Origin: a virus
Strand: one strand, 5' to 3'
Virus record (IMG/VR): IMGVR_UViG_3300048996_000109
Location: 1 to 43,391 of that record
Length of the DNA stretch: 43,391 bases
The notes under the pieces are model-generated. The model did not search any database and was not told the DNA's origin. It saw nothing but the letters and a program-made list of their open reading frames with translations. Positions 31,251-38,271 of this stretch are shown here, piece by piece (within the stretch, counting starts at the first letter, position 1; every line of letters begins with the position of its first letter). The position numbers and the translations under genes were made by a program.

Positions 31251-31321
31251 GTTCTGAAGCTACGTCTGTGCGCCCTCATGAGGAGGGTGTTTCCAGAAGT
31301 GACCGTGGTGCGCGAATGCGT

Positions 31322-32038
31322 TCATGCCGCGGCCACCCCAGCCTCCGTCCAGACCTGCCCGCACCCGGTGCAGTGCGCGAGGGGGATGCGGCCTTCCCCA
31401 CCGTGTATGTCGATCTTCCCGCCGCACTTCGCGCACGGCCGTTCCAACGTTCGGCGCTGCGCCGCGATGTCGAGGGCCCGCTCGACTCGCTCGGCCGCGC
31501 CTTCCGCGACGGTGCCGATACGGGCACGCTGCGTCTCGCTCAGGGCGGTGAACGGGCCGCCGACGCGCTCGACGCGGGCGAGGAGCCACAGGGCCGCGTA
31601 CGGGGCGGTGCGGTGGCCGCGGTACTTCCACCTGCGGGGGTCCAACGCGTCGGCGCGGGCGAGTTGGTCGCGGCGGGCACGGTCTGCGGCCGGCCAACCT
31701 CGCGGCGCGTACGTCATCGGGGAGCGCTGGACGTCGGCGGCGGTCTGGTCAGCGCAGTCGACGAGGGCGGCCTCGATGGCGCGCATGGTGTCGAGGATGG
31801 ACAGCCGGACGGGCGCGGGGCGTTCGCCAAGCTGGTCGGTGGAGCGTTCCAGGGAGCGGAGGTGGGCGGCCTGGTGGTGGTCGTACTCCAGCTGCTCGGC
31901 GTCGAGTTGGTCGAGGGCGGCGAGGTAGCCGCGGAGGCCGAGGCCGAACGCGCCGTGCTGCGTGGGGGCGCCTACGGCTTCGTGGAGGTCTGCCCAGTGC
32001 AGGGCGATGGTGCGGAGGTGGGTGGCGGTGGTGGTCAT
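31322..32038 (-). CDS. Unknown protein with C-terminal zinc ribbon
   Basis: 238 residues; AGGAG 5-6 bases before the ATG. Helical throughout (TTATHLRTIALHWADLHEAV, LRGYLAALDQLDAEQLEYDH). A C-terminal zinc ribbon, CAKCGGK-x-DIHGGEGR-x-PLAHCTGCGQVW, has four cysteines. Probably binds nucleic acid or another protein. It ends the tightly packed part of the early operon. The family occurs in Streptomyces phages without a name. Confidence 0.75.
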   Translation of the reverse strand: MTTTATHLRTIALHWADLHEAVGAPTQHGAFGLGLRGYLAALDQLDAEQLEYDHHQAAHLRSLERSTDQLGERPAPVRLSILDTMRAIEAALVDCADQTAADVQRSPMTYAPRGWPAADRARRDQLARADALDPRRWKYRGHRTAPYAALWLLARVERVGGPFTALSETQRARIGTVAEGAAERVERALDIAAQRRTLERPCAKCGGKIDIHGGEGRIPLAHCTGCGQVWTEAGVAAA

Positions 32039-32129
32039 CGCTGCTCCTGTGGCGTCTGGGGCGGTACGGTGATCAGCACCTGGGGGCGTCCTGGTCTGGG
32101 GAGACTGTGAGGGCGCCCTCTCGTCGTGC

Positions 32130-32231
32130 TCAGCGGCGGGGGTATCTGTGTTTCGTGGAGGCCCAGATGCGGGTGACGATCACGGCTGTCACGCAGATCG
32201 CGATGATGGCTACGAGGGCGTTGTCGCTCAA
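32130..32231 (-). CDS. 33-residue membrane peptide with TTG start
   Basis: The frame LSDNALVAIIAICVTAVIVT plus 13 further residues (ending KHRYPRR) starts with TTG at 32231, which overlaps the previous stop as TTGA. It is preceded by a perfect AAGGAGG six bases away. One membrane helix (residues 5-22) and a basic C-terminal tail. The strong ribosome site and the coupling argue that it is real despite its size. Confidence 0.62.
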   Translation of the reverse strand: MSDNALVAIIAICVTAVIVTRIWASTKHRYPRR

Positions 32232-32548
32232 CGTCGCCTCCTTGGGGGCCCGTACGGCGACTGCCAGGCGGGCCGGTCTGGCCGCTTGGCGGGCTTGCCG
32301 TCGTCCTCGACGAGCCCGGCCTCGCGCATGGTCTGGAACGCGCGCCCGACCTGCTCCATGACCGGGCGGACGGTCTCCGCGTAGGCGCGCATGAACGCGG
32401 TCATGGCGTCCTGAAGCTCGCGGATTCGGTCAGTGAGGGCGCGGACGGTCTCCGGCTCGTCGTAGAGAACGACGTTCGTGATGCCGTGGAGCGGCTGCCA
32501 CTCGTTGTTGTCGCCGAGGAGCTCGACGCGGGTGGGCTTCACGGTCAT
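32228..32548 (-). CDS. Small unknown early protein
   Basis: 106 residues, ATG overlapping the preceding stop (ATGA). N-terminal beta part (TRVELLGDNNEWQPLHGITN), long helical middle (PETVRALTDRIRELQDAMTAFMRA, VRPVMEQVGRAFQTMREAG) and a basic Pro/Arg tail. Coiled-coil character in the middle suggests oligomerisation. No domain recognised. Confidence 0.72.
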   Translation of the reverse strand: MTVKPTRVELLGDNNEWQPLHGITNVVLYDEPETVRALTDRIRELQDAMTAFMRAYAETVRPVMEQVGRAFQTMREAGLVEDDGKPAKRPDRPAWQSPYGPPRRRR

Positions 32549-32760
32549 GCCTCCGTAGCGGGCTGCTCGGTGACAGCGGTGATCCGCTCCATCAGCCGGT
32601 GCTCCCAACTCGGCTGCATCTCGCGCCGGGCGGCAAGGCGCTCCAACGCCGTGGCCTTAGAGGCCCAGGAGGCGTTGACGCCCGTCGCGCGCTGCCAAGG
32701 CTGGCCCGGGGCGGGACGGGACCGGATGAAGTAGGCGGTGGCGGTGTGCTGTTCGGTCAC
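32545..32760 (-). CDS. Small unknown early protein
   Basis: 71 residues, coupled on both sides by 4-base overlaps. Sequence MTEQHTATAYFIRSRPAPGQ, then RATGVNASWASKATALERLA and AARREMQPSWEHRLMERITA. An N-terminal beta strand followed by helices; the arrangement resembles small adaptor-like phage proteins. No assignment possible. Confidence 0.7.
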   Translation of the reverse strand: MTEQHTATAYFIRSRPAPGQPWQRATGVNASWASKATALERLAARREMQPSWEHRLMERITAVTEQPATEA

Positions 32761-32927
32761 TTCTTCCTCCGTGCTGCGCGCGCGGCTGCGCGGCGGGTCT
32801 GTCGGTTCGAGCGGGGGTCGGGTGCGTCGTCGTCGACGAGCTGCTCGACGCGGACGAGGCGGGTCTGCCAGGTGACGCCCGGGGCGGGTGTGTGCTCGCC
32901 CCCGCGCGCGGACGTCGGGGCGCTCAT
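32757..32927 (-). CDS. Small basic unknown protein
   Basis: 56 residues; ATG overlaps the previous stop (ATGA), stop overlaps the next start. One acidic helix (QTRLVRVEQLVDDDAPD) and a strongly basic end (RQTRRAAARAARRKK) that could bind nucleic acid. No family recognised. Confidence 0.68.
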   Translation of the reverse strand: MSAPTSARGGEHTPAPGVTWQTRLVRVEQLVDDDAPDPRSNRQTRRAAARAARRKK

Positions 32928-33265
32928 GCCGAGCTCCGGTGGTCGTTCTTCGGGCATACGTGGCTCGCCCCTACCGACGTCCACCAGCGTTCGCAGCAAG
33001 GGCCGGAGAGAGTGCCGGGGGCGGGGCCTTCCGCGGGGCGGGGCATGCGGAGTCGGGCTATGCGCTCGGCTCGTGCGGCGGCGGCGCGGTGATCTGTTGC
33101 GGCAACGATCTCGCGGGCGTAGGCGACCAGGAGCAGCAGGCCGGTGATGAAGAGGCCGATGGCGTACCACCAGGCGCCGGTTCGGGCGCTGGTGGCGGCG
33201 CAGTGGGCGGTGAGGGCGGCGGCGGCGAGGTAGTGCCAGCGGAGGATGCGGGCGGATGCGGTCAC
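32924..33265 (-). CDS. Two-helix membrane protein
   Basis: 113 residues from GTG 33265 (GTGA overlap with the previous stop). Two membrane helices (about 11-27, YLAAAALTAHCAATS, and 30-50, WWYAIGLFITGLLLLVAYA). A cytoplasmic helix with many arginines and a C-terminal tail with CC and C (GPCCERWW, SHVCPKND) follow. It could be an exclusion or membrane-attachment factor. No similarity recognised. Confidence 0.72.
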   Translation of the reverse strand: MTASARILRWHYLAAAALTAHCAATSARTGAWWYAIGLFITGLLLLVAYAREIVAATDHRAAAARAERIARLRMPRPAEGPAPGTLSGPCCERWWTSVGASHVCPKNDHRSSA

Positions 33266-33462
33266 AGGTAGCTCCCGGTGAGAGGAACGGTGCGGACGGG
33301 CTTCTTGCGGGCGGCGAGGCCTTGGCCCCACAGGTCGGAGCCCAGACGGTGCCTGCGGTAGCGCTGGCGGCGGGGTGTGAGCGCGCAGTGGCAGACATGC
33401 GTCGGGGCGTTGGCGGGGATGAAGTGCCCGCGGATGCAGCGGCGGCGGGCGGCCACGGTCAT
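33262..33462 (-). CDS. Small basic Cys/His protein
   Basis: 66 residues; GGAG about 6 bases before the ATG at 33462. Early cysteine/histidine pattern (RRRCIRGHFIPANAPTHVCH, then C) suggests a small zinc site. The rest is basic (RRQRYRRHRLG, ARKKPVRTV). The N-terminal C-x2-GH-x-PANAP-THVC-x-C form occurs in several small actinophage proteins. Possible DNA- or RNA-binding protein. Confidence 0.7.
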   Translation of the reverse strand: MTVAARRRCIRGHFIPANAPTHVCHCALTPRRQRYRRHRLGSDLWGQGLAARKKPVRTVPLTGSYL

Positions 33463-33539
33463 GGTCGTCTCCGGGGTGGTCGTGGTGGACTGGCCGGGTC
33501 GGCCGCCCCTGCTACGAACAGGGGCGGCCGAGCTGCTGC

Positions 33540-33998
33540 TCACGCGCAGATGACGCAGCGGTGATCGGCGATCTCGTTGTCGTGGCACAGGTCGACGCAG
33601 CGGCGGCAGTACGGGGTGTCGCGCTTCTGTGCGTGGCCGTCGTGGCGGGTGTCGGTGGGGTCGAACGGCGTCTTGCACTTGCCGCAGGCCGCGGGCTGTT
33701 CCTCGCTGCGGGCCGCCGCGGCGCACGCCGGACAGAGATCGCCGTCCTCGGGCGTGCACGTCCAGCGCTTCGTCTCGACAAGGTGCTTGCGGGCGACGCC
33801 GAGCCGCTCCTCCTTGGTCATGTCCTCGTGGACCATGAAGTCGGCGGTCTCGATGACACCGCAGTCGTCGCAGAACACGCCGATCTGCGTGGGGAAGTAC
33901 GGGCTGGTGGGGTCGCGGAGGATCGCGGAGACGAGCTCCGGCGGAAGTGGCGCGGGTGCTTGGCCGGCGGGAGCGGGCTGCTGATCGGTCATGGTCAT
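33540..33998 (-). CDS. Multi-zinc-site Cys-rich protein
   Basis: 152 residues with at least five C-x2-C pairs: CDDC, CPAC, CGKC, CRRC and CVIC at the very C-terminus, plus CH. The first part reads LPPELVSAILRDPTSPYFPTQIGVFCDDCG. Between the pairs are helical linkers. Three or more small zinc ribbons could form, the look of a protein- or nucleic-acid-binding adaptor. It is in the early operon between the replication and small-protein parts. Confidence 0.75.
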   Translation of the reverse strand: MTMTDQQPAPAGQAPAPLPPELVSAILRDPTSPYFPTQIGVFCDDCGVIETADFMVHEDMTKEERLGVARKHLVETKRWTCTPEDGDLCPACAAAARSEEQPAACGKCKTPFDPTDTRHDGHAQKRDTPYCRRCVDLCHDNEIADHRCVICA

Positions 33999-34049
33999 CT
34001 CCGTTGGTTTCGTGTGTGCGCGAGGGCGGGCGGAACCGGATGCCCGCGG

Positions 34050-34298
34050 TCAGGCCGCGTCGGTTGTCGTCTGGTTGGTGATGAGTTGGAGGTGTCGGCG
34101 TTCGTCGTCGCGTACGTCGTCGTCCCAGACCCATCCGTCGATTCCTGAGAGGAGGTCGGCGCGGTGTTGCGCCTGTTGGGTTGGGGACCAGTGAGGTGCG
34201 GGCCGTTCGTGGGGCTGTGCGGGGCGTGGGGGGAGTGCGTGGCCGAAGGTGCCGGTGGGGATCTGTTCGGCGGCGAGGCGCTCGTACGGGCCCGTCAC
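34050..34298 (-). CDS. Small unknown early protein
   Basis: 82 residues from GTG 34298, overlapping the previous stop (GTGA). Pro/His-rich middle (GTFGHALPPRPAQPHERPAP) and acidic end (DGWVWDDDVRDDERRHLQLI). Coupled to the gene downstream of the initiator, so it may assist replication. This is only positional evidence. Confidence 0.68.
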   Translation of the reverse strand: MTGPYERLAAEQIPTGTFGHALPPRPAQPHERPAPHWSPTQQAQHRADLLSGIDGWVWDDDVRDDERRHLQLITNQTTTDAA

Positions 34299-34660
34299 GG
34301 GGTGGCTCCGAAGAGGTCGAGCTGATCGGCGCGCGCGGTATCGAGCTGCGGGGTGGCCTCGGTGGGTTCCTGGTGGCCGTCGGGCTCGTCGTCGAGAGCG
34401 CTCTGTTCGGCGAGCCAGGCCTGTCCCCGGGGGCTGGCCTTCCAGTCGGCGAGCATGCGCTGGCCGAGGTTGGTGAGCGCCAGGCCGTCGCCGTCGTCGG
34501 CGAGGAGGTCGCACCAGACGCAGGCGACGGCGTTGTTCGATACGCCGCTGACCCGGTACCGCTCTTGGTCGTACCTCAGGGTTCCGGCCTCGGCGTCGAG
34601 GAGCGATGGGAGGTAGTACCAGGTCAGTTCTTCCGGGGGCTGCTCGAACTTGAAGGTCAT
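34295..34660 (-). CDS. Unknown early protein following the initiator
   Basis: 121 residues; ATG overlaps the initiator stop (ATGA). N-terminal TFKFEQPPEELTWYYLPSLL, then LRYDQERYRVSGVSNNAVAC, CVWCDLLADDGDGLALTNLG and LADWKASPRGQAWLAEQ. The C-terminal ~30 residues end in QLDLFGATP, resembling the short clamp-binding motif Q-L-D-L-F found in many replication proteins. That would tether it to the host sliding clamp. The motif is visible; the interaction is inferred. Confidence 0.72.
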   Translation of the reverse strand: MTFKFEQPPEELTWYYLPSLLDAEAGTLRYDQERYRVSGVSNNAVACVWCDLLADDGDGLALTNLGQRMLADWKASPRGQAWLAEQSALDDEPDGHQEPTEATPQLDTARADQLDLFGATP

Positions 34661-35451
34661 GACGCGTTCCTCTCGGCTCGGCGTTGGCAGGAGGTGTGGA
34701 TGGTGCGGCCGGGGCGTTGGGGGTCGGGTGCGATGGGGTCGCCGCAGTCCGAGCAGCGGGTCCACTGGCGTTTGTTCTCGGGGAGATCGCTTTCGCCTCG
34801 CGCGCCCACGCGGACCGGTGGTTGCGGTGAGAGATCAGCCGAGTTGTGGTCTGGGAGCGGGTCCCTACCGGAGGTAGGTAGGTACTGGTAGACCCCCGCG
34901 ACGGACGCTGTCCGGACCGCGTCCACTGACGCTTTCCGGGGGCGTCCATGGACGCTGTCCGGGGTGCTCTCAGAGGGTTCGGAACCCCCGCCACGGACGC
35001 TGTCCGGAACCCCCGCTGTTGACGCTGTCCGGTGAGCGTCCGTGGACGCTGTCCGGGTGAGCTCCTCGGCCTTCTTCTTCGCGTACGCCTTGCGCTGCCG
35101 GGTGTCCGTGACGTGGTGAATGTGGGCCTCCCACGCCAGGCGGCCCGTGGGGATGAGCAGCTGGTAGACCGTGGAGGCGTTCGGCCGGCGCTTGCGGGTG
35201 AGGACTCCGACGCCCATCAGGACCTTCACGGAGCGGGTGACGGTCTCCTGCGAGCAGCCGGACAGGGTGGCGAGGGTCTCGCGGGCGGGGAACGAGTTGG
35301 AGCCGTCGGCGTCCGCGTACGTGGAGATCCACATGCCCACGGTGACGACGCGCGCCACCTCGGGGATGGTGCGGCCGACGCGCAAGACCTCTGCCCTGAG
35401 GGCGTTTGTCCAGGCGTTGCGGACGCTCTGCACGCGGTCTTCGTTGCTCAA
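34657..35451 (-). CDS. Replication initiator-like winged-helix protein
   Basis: 264 residues from a TTG at 35451 (GTG at 35433 is an alternative). A winged-helix domain occupies about residues 30-100 (VARVVTVGMWISTYADADGS, RETLATLSGCSQETVTRSVKVL, VYQLLIPTG), of the kind found in phage replication initiators and DnaD-like loaders. The centre (132-185) is encoded by six iteron copies and is low complexity. A C-terminal zinc ribbon (C233, C236, H252, C255) follows. As in lambda O, the origin probably lies inside the gene. A weak hairpin precedes the gene at 35503-35531. Confidence 0.82.
   Translation of the reverse strand: MSNEDRVQSVRNAWTNALRAEVLRVGRTIPEVARVVTVGMWISTYADADGSNSFPARETLATLSGCSQETVTRSVKVLMGVGVLTRKRRPNASTVYQLLIPTGRLAWEAHIHHVTDTRQRKAYAKKKAEELTRTASTDAHRTASTAGVPDSVRGGGSEPSESTPDSVHGRPRKASVDAVRTASVAGVYQYLPTSGRDPLPDHNSADLSPQPPVRVGARGESDLPENKRQWTRCSDCGDPIAPDPQRPGRTIHTSCQRRAERNAS
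34904..35056. repeat. Iteron array, probable replication origin
   Basis: Six copies of GACGCTGTCCGG (one with TTT for TGT) start at 34904, 34928, 34951, 34996, 35021 and 35045. Spacings are 24, 23, 45, 25 and 24 bases, so the copies lie roughly one to two helix-turn pairs apart and fall in two reading frames (read as R-T-A-S or P-D-S-V). Inverted GCGTCC/GGACGC words link some copies. The DNA, not the peptide, is therefore conserved, the mark of an initiator-binding origin. Confidence 0.82.
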
Positions 35452-35502
35452 CTCGGGTCTTCTCTCGTGATGTTGCGGAACCGATACGGCAAGAACCGGA
35501 GC

Positions 35503-35531
35503 CCTGGGGCGGCTGGTCAGGCCGCCCCAGG
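35503..35531 (-). terminator. Hairpin upstream of the initiator gene
   Basis: CCTGGGGCGGC (35503-35513) and GCCGCCCCAGG (35521-35531) form a perfect 11-bp stem in the 104-base gap between the 75-residue gene and the initiator. No T-run follows on the minus strand. It may attenuate early transcription before the replication genes. Confidence 0.5.
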
Positions 35532-35555
35532 CGGGTTCAGCGGTGGTGCTGCTGG

Positions 35556-35783
35556 TCAGTCATGGATGCGTCCGATCTGGTAGGCGTCGCCCGCTTCAGC
35601 GGCTTGCTGCTGGAGGGCGGCCTCGGCGCAGACCTTGTGTGCTGGGCTGCGCTTGGAGTCACGGAGGTGGGTGAAGTGGCCGCAGTAGCGGCACGGCCGG
35701 GGCCGCGGGGACCAGTGCGAGGAGTCGCGCCAGTCGAGGAGCGCGCCCGGCGGCGGTGCGCGTCGCTCGCGGCGCGCGGTCAT
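35556..35783 (-). CDS. Small CxxC/His protein following WhiB-like gene
   Basis: 75 residues, ATG overlapping the WhiB-like stop (ATGA). Basic Pro-rich start (TARRERRAPPPGALLDW), then a zinc-type pattern CRYCGHFTH and KVCAEAALQQQAAEAGDAY. The C-x2-C-G-H-x-x-H and a later C could bind one zinc. No name is known to me. Co-translated with the WhiB-like protein. Confidence 0.72.
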   Translation of the reverse strand: MTARRERRAPPPGALLDWRDSSHWSPRPRPCRYCGHFTHLRDSKRSPAHKVCAEAALQQQAAEAGDAYQIGRIHD

Positions 35784-36043
35784 CCGGAGCCCTGGCGGCG
35801 TCGGAGGAGCGTGCGTTCCCTCGCGGAGAGCCCACCCCACACCCCGTGCGGCTCGGGCCTGGCGAGCGCATATGCGCGGCACTCAGCGATGACGGGGCAG
35901 GGGCCGCAGACGGTCCGCGCGGTGCGCGAGGTCTGGCCGGTCTCGGGATAGAAGAGGTCCGGGTCGGTCTGCGCGCACAGCGCCTGAGCGCGCCAACCGT
36001 GCGCAGGCTGCACCGTGTCGGGGGCGTGGGGCGCGGTCGTCAC
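35780..36043 (-). CDS. WhiB-like iron-sulphur transcription factor
   Basis: 87 residues from GTG 36043 (GTGA overlap with the previous stop). Cysteines C23, C46, C49 and C55 have the WhiB spacing that holds a 4Fe-4S cluster, and GVWGG is at 67-71 followed by a basic tail (RERTLLRRRQG). WhiB proteins bind the primary sigma factor and redirect transcription. Phage copies, such as that of TM4, can lower host whiB2 expression and affect septation. The role here, likely early takeover of host transcription, is inferred. Confidence 0.93.
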   Translation of the reverse strand: MTTAPHAPDTVQPAHGWRAQALCAQTDPDLFYPETGQTSRTARTVCGPCPVIAECRAYALARPEPHGVWGGLSARERTLLRRRQGSG

Positions 36044-36234
36044 TGTCCGGCCTCGGCGTCCCACTGATCCGCCACATGCCGCAGGACGTACGCGGCGGCT
36101 TGCTTGCTGAGCCCCTTGGCGGCGGCCTCGATGGAGACGCCTCCCTCGGTCGAGCCGGGGCGGATGATCACGAAGGCCAGAGCATCAGTGCCGTCAACGG
36201 CCACCATGGTGACGTCCGGCTCGGGAATGGTCAT
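36040..36234 (-). CDS. Small unknown protein
   Basis: 64 residues, ATG overlapping the previous stop (ATGA). A beta hairpin (VTMVAVDGTDALAFVIIRPG) followed by an amphipathic helix (IEAAAKGLSKQAAAYVLRHVADQWD). Nothing catalytic. Probably a small accessory of the recombination/WhiB part of the operon. Confidence 0.7.
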   Translation of the reverse strand: MTIPEPDVTMVAVDGTDALAFVIIRPGSTEGGVSIEAAAKGLSKQAAAYVLRHVADQWDAEAGQ

Positions 36235-36485
36235 GACCCCTCCGGGGTGGTGGTGTTGCAGGTCCAGCAGCGGCGGGACCCGTTGGGGTGGATGGCGTGG
36301 AAGGTCGTGCGCTTCTCCACCGGGCATTCCGCGAAGTCGTTGGTCGTGGCCGCGCCGTCGAGGAGCAGCTCGGCGAGCTCGGCCTCGGTAAGCGCACGGC
36401 GGGCGACCGTGGCGTCCTGCTGCCCAACCAGGGAGACGACGCGGGTCTCCAGGTCGCGAATGCGGCGGGCCTTGGCTCCGAACAT
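36231..36485 (-). CDS. Small coiled-coil/zinc-type protein
   Basis: 84 residues, ATG overlapping the RecT-like stop (TGATG). A coiled coil (KARRIRDLETRVVSLVGQQD, RRALTEAELAELLLDG) leads to a Cys region (CPVEKRTTFHAIHPNG, then CWTC). C-x-n-H-x-n-C-x2-C could form a small zinc finger. Located right after the recombinase, perhaps a recombination accessory. Confidence 0.7.
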   Translation of the reverse strand: MFGAKARRIRDLETRVVSLVGQQDATVARRALTEAELAELLLDGAATTNDFAECPVEKRTTFHAIHPNGSRRCWTCNTTTPEGS

Positions 36486-37384
36486 CAGACGGCCCCCGCC
36501 CCAGGCTCCCGAGCCGCCGGCCACTGGGCCGGTCCCTCGCTCGTCGCGGTCTGGGCCTCGCCTGCCTGCTGGTGGATCTCGGCGACGGTCACGCGCTGCT
36601 GCGGGAACTCCTCGTCCACCGTGATCTCACCGCGGCGGATGGACTCGGCGATGATCTGGAGCTGGCCGAGGTCGAGGTTCGTCCACTTCTCGGACTTCCG
36701 GCCGGACCGGTTGTCCTCCAGCTGCTCGACGGTGACGCCGAGGGTCTCGAAGTGGGTGATGGCGTCGGCGGTCCTCTGGGCGAGGGGCTTGTCACCCTGC
36801 CCGTTGTCCACGGTGTTCGTGGCGATCGTCTTCGCCTGCTCCCGGAACCAGTCCGGCAGCACACTGAAGATCATTTCCCGCAGGCGTCGGGCACCGTTGT
36901 TCGAGTTGTTCTCGTAGACGTCCCGCGGGTCCTCCAGCCGGGTGCCGCCGTTGTCCTTCGTCCACCGGGTGTGCGGGACGATGAACGTGGTCGACGCCCG
37001 CTCGTTGGACTCCAGGTCCCACGCCCACGCCTGCATCTCGGACTCGCCAGCGGCGTCGTCACGGCGCAGCTCGTGCACGCCGTAGTGGATGTTCGTCCAA
37101 CAGCGGGCCAGTTCCTTGGCGAACTGAATCGTCTCGCCGGACACGTTCGAGGTGCCACGGCGGAAACGGAAGAACGAGCGGATAGCGAGGCTGTGCTGAG
37201 CGAACGCGGTCTGCATCTTGCGGATGGCCTGCGGCTCGTTGCGCGGGAACTGGCGGGCCACGATGACGGCGGCCTGGACCTCGGCGACTGCGCGGGACTG
37301 CTCAACCGCGGTGCCCTGCCCGACGAACGGAGGGGCGGGCGCCGCAGGTACGGCGAACTGGTGCTGCTCGGCGGGGTAGTTCAC
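36485..37384 (-). CDS. RecT-like single-strand annealing protein candidate
   Basis: 299 residues from GTG 37384, overlapping the nuclease stop (GTGA). The conserved core runs from IVARQFPRNEPQAIRKMQTA through FRRGTSNVSGETIQFAKELARCW, NIHYGVHELRRDDAAGESEM, QAWAWDLESNERASTTFIVP and NNGARRLREMIFSVLPDWFR. This family is found in Streptomyces phages beside RecE-like nucleases. The pairing with the exonuclease gene upstream is the main reason to call it an annealing protein. It would pair exonuclease-resected ends during replication or circularisation. Alternative: another early DNA-binding protein. Confidence 0.68.
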   Translation of the reverse strand: MNYPAEQHQFAVPAAPAPPFVGQGTAVEQSRAVAEVQAAVIVARQFPRNEPQAIRKMQTAFAQHSLAIRSFFRFRRGTSNVSGETIQFAKELARCWTNIHYGVHELRRDDAAGESEMQAWAWDLESNERASTTFIVPHTRWTKDNGGTRLEDPRDVYENNSNNGARRLREMIFSVLPDWFREQAKTIATNTVDNGQGDKPLAQRTADAITHFETLGVTVEQLEDNRSGRKSEKWTNLDLGQLQIIAESIRRGEITVDEEFPQQRVTVAEIHQQAGEAQTATSEGPAQWPAAREPGAGAV

Positions 37385-38271
37385 AGGTACTCCAAGGTGT
37401 CTCGGGTCTCGGCGTATCCGGGCAGGGCCACGGGCACGACGTCGTCGCTGTAGCCGGGCCAGTAGCCGGAAGCGGTGCACTCGGCGAAGGTCTCCAGCGC
37501 GCGGCGGTTGCGGGCGGCGCCGATGCGGCGGGCGGTCGCGGTCACCTCGACGACGGTGATCACGTACGGGGCGGTCTTCTCCTGGCAGACGAAGACGAAC
37601 GCAGCGGCGTCGTCGGCGATCCCGAGGGCCTGCGCGCCGGACCGGTACGTGTCGTCCTGCTGGTGGTAGCCGTACTCGTCGATGTCCTTGGCGAGCTTCT
37701 CGGGGTTCGCCGAGCGGCACGTCTTGTAGTCGGGGATGATCAGCCGCCCCGTGCGGGGGCTGGGCAGCCAGTCGAGGCGTGCCCGCCGCATGACGCCCGT
37801 GCGGTCGTCGCGCCAGAACAGGGACTGCTCTGGCGTGCCGCGCTCGGGGTCGAAGAGCAAGGAGGCGACGGGGTGGCGGCGCAGGGCGTCCGCCATGTCG
37901 TGCACCTGCCGGTACTCGCTCGGCTTGAGCGGAATGTTCCCAGCGGCGCGGACGTCGGCGACCTCATCCTTGACCTTGTTGGTCCGCCACTCCTCGGCGT
38001 CGATCTGCACGAGCGTCGGCCCGTTGCCGAGGACGAGCTTGTGGGCGGCGTTGCCGATGTCCCACACCTTCTTCACCGGCTGCGGGTTGTCCTGCTCGTA
38101 CCGGAAGATCGCCGGGCACGAGGGCGGCAGCAGCTTCCGCGCACCGCTCGACGACAGCGCGTACCGGTGGGAGTGGTAGACGTCGTTCGTCATCTGGTAG
38201 ATGCCGGGCTCGGTGATGGGAGCCGGGCCGGCGGCCGAGGTCTGAGCCTCGGCCTGCACGGTCGTGGTCAT
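37381..38271 (-). CDS. RecE-like PD-(D/E)XK exonuclease (DUF3799)
   Basis: 296 residues from ATG 38271 (TGATG overlap). DUF3799 nuclease features: a start region with PGIYQMTNDVYHSHRYALSS, H77 in GNAAHKLVLG, the catalytic D167 (RLDWLP), the P-DYK motif D181-K183 and the Q-x-x-x-Y motif at 205-209. It would degrade one strand of duplex ends, feeding the annealing protein encoded by the coupled next gene, in the manner of RecET or lambda Exo/Bet. Confidence 0.85.
   Translation of the reverse strand: MTTTVQAEAQTSAAGPAPITEPGIYQMTNDVYHSHRYALSSSGARKLLPPSCPAIFRYEQDNPQPVKKVWDIGNAAHKLVLGNGPTLVQIDAEEWRTNKVKDEVADVRAAGNIPLKPSEYRQVHDMADALRRHPVASLLFDPERGTPEQSLFWRDDRTGVMRRARLDWLPSPRTGRLIIPDYKTCRSANPEKLAKDIDEYGYHQQDDTYRSGAQALGIADDAAAFVFVCQEKTAPYVITVVEVTATARRIGAARNRRALETFAECTASGYWPGYSDDVVPVALPGYAETRDTLEYL

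Noticed and set aside
37385-37720. N-terminal extension of the RecT-like frame
   Set aside because: It overlaps the nuclease gene in another frame; GTG 37384 with the GTGA overlap fits the pattern of the operon.
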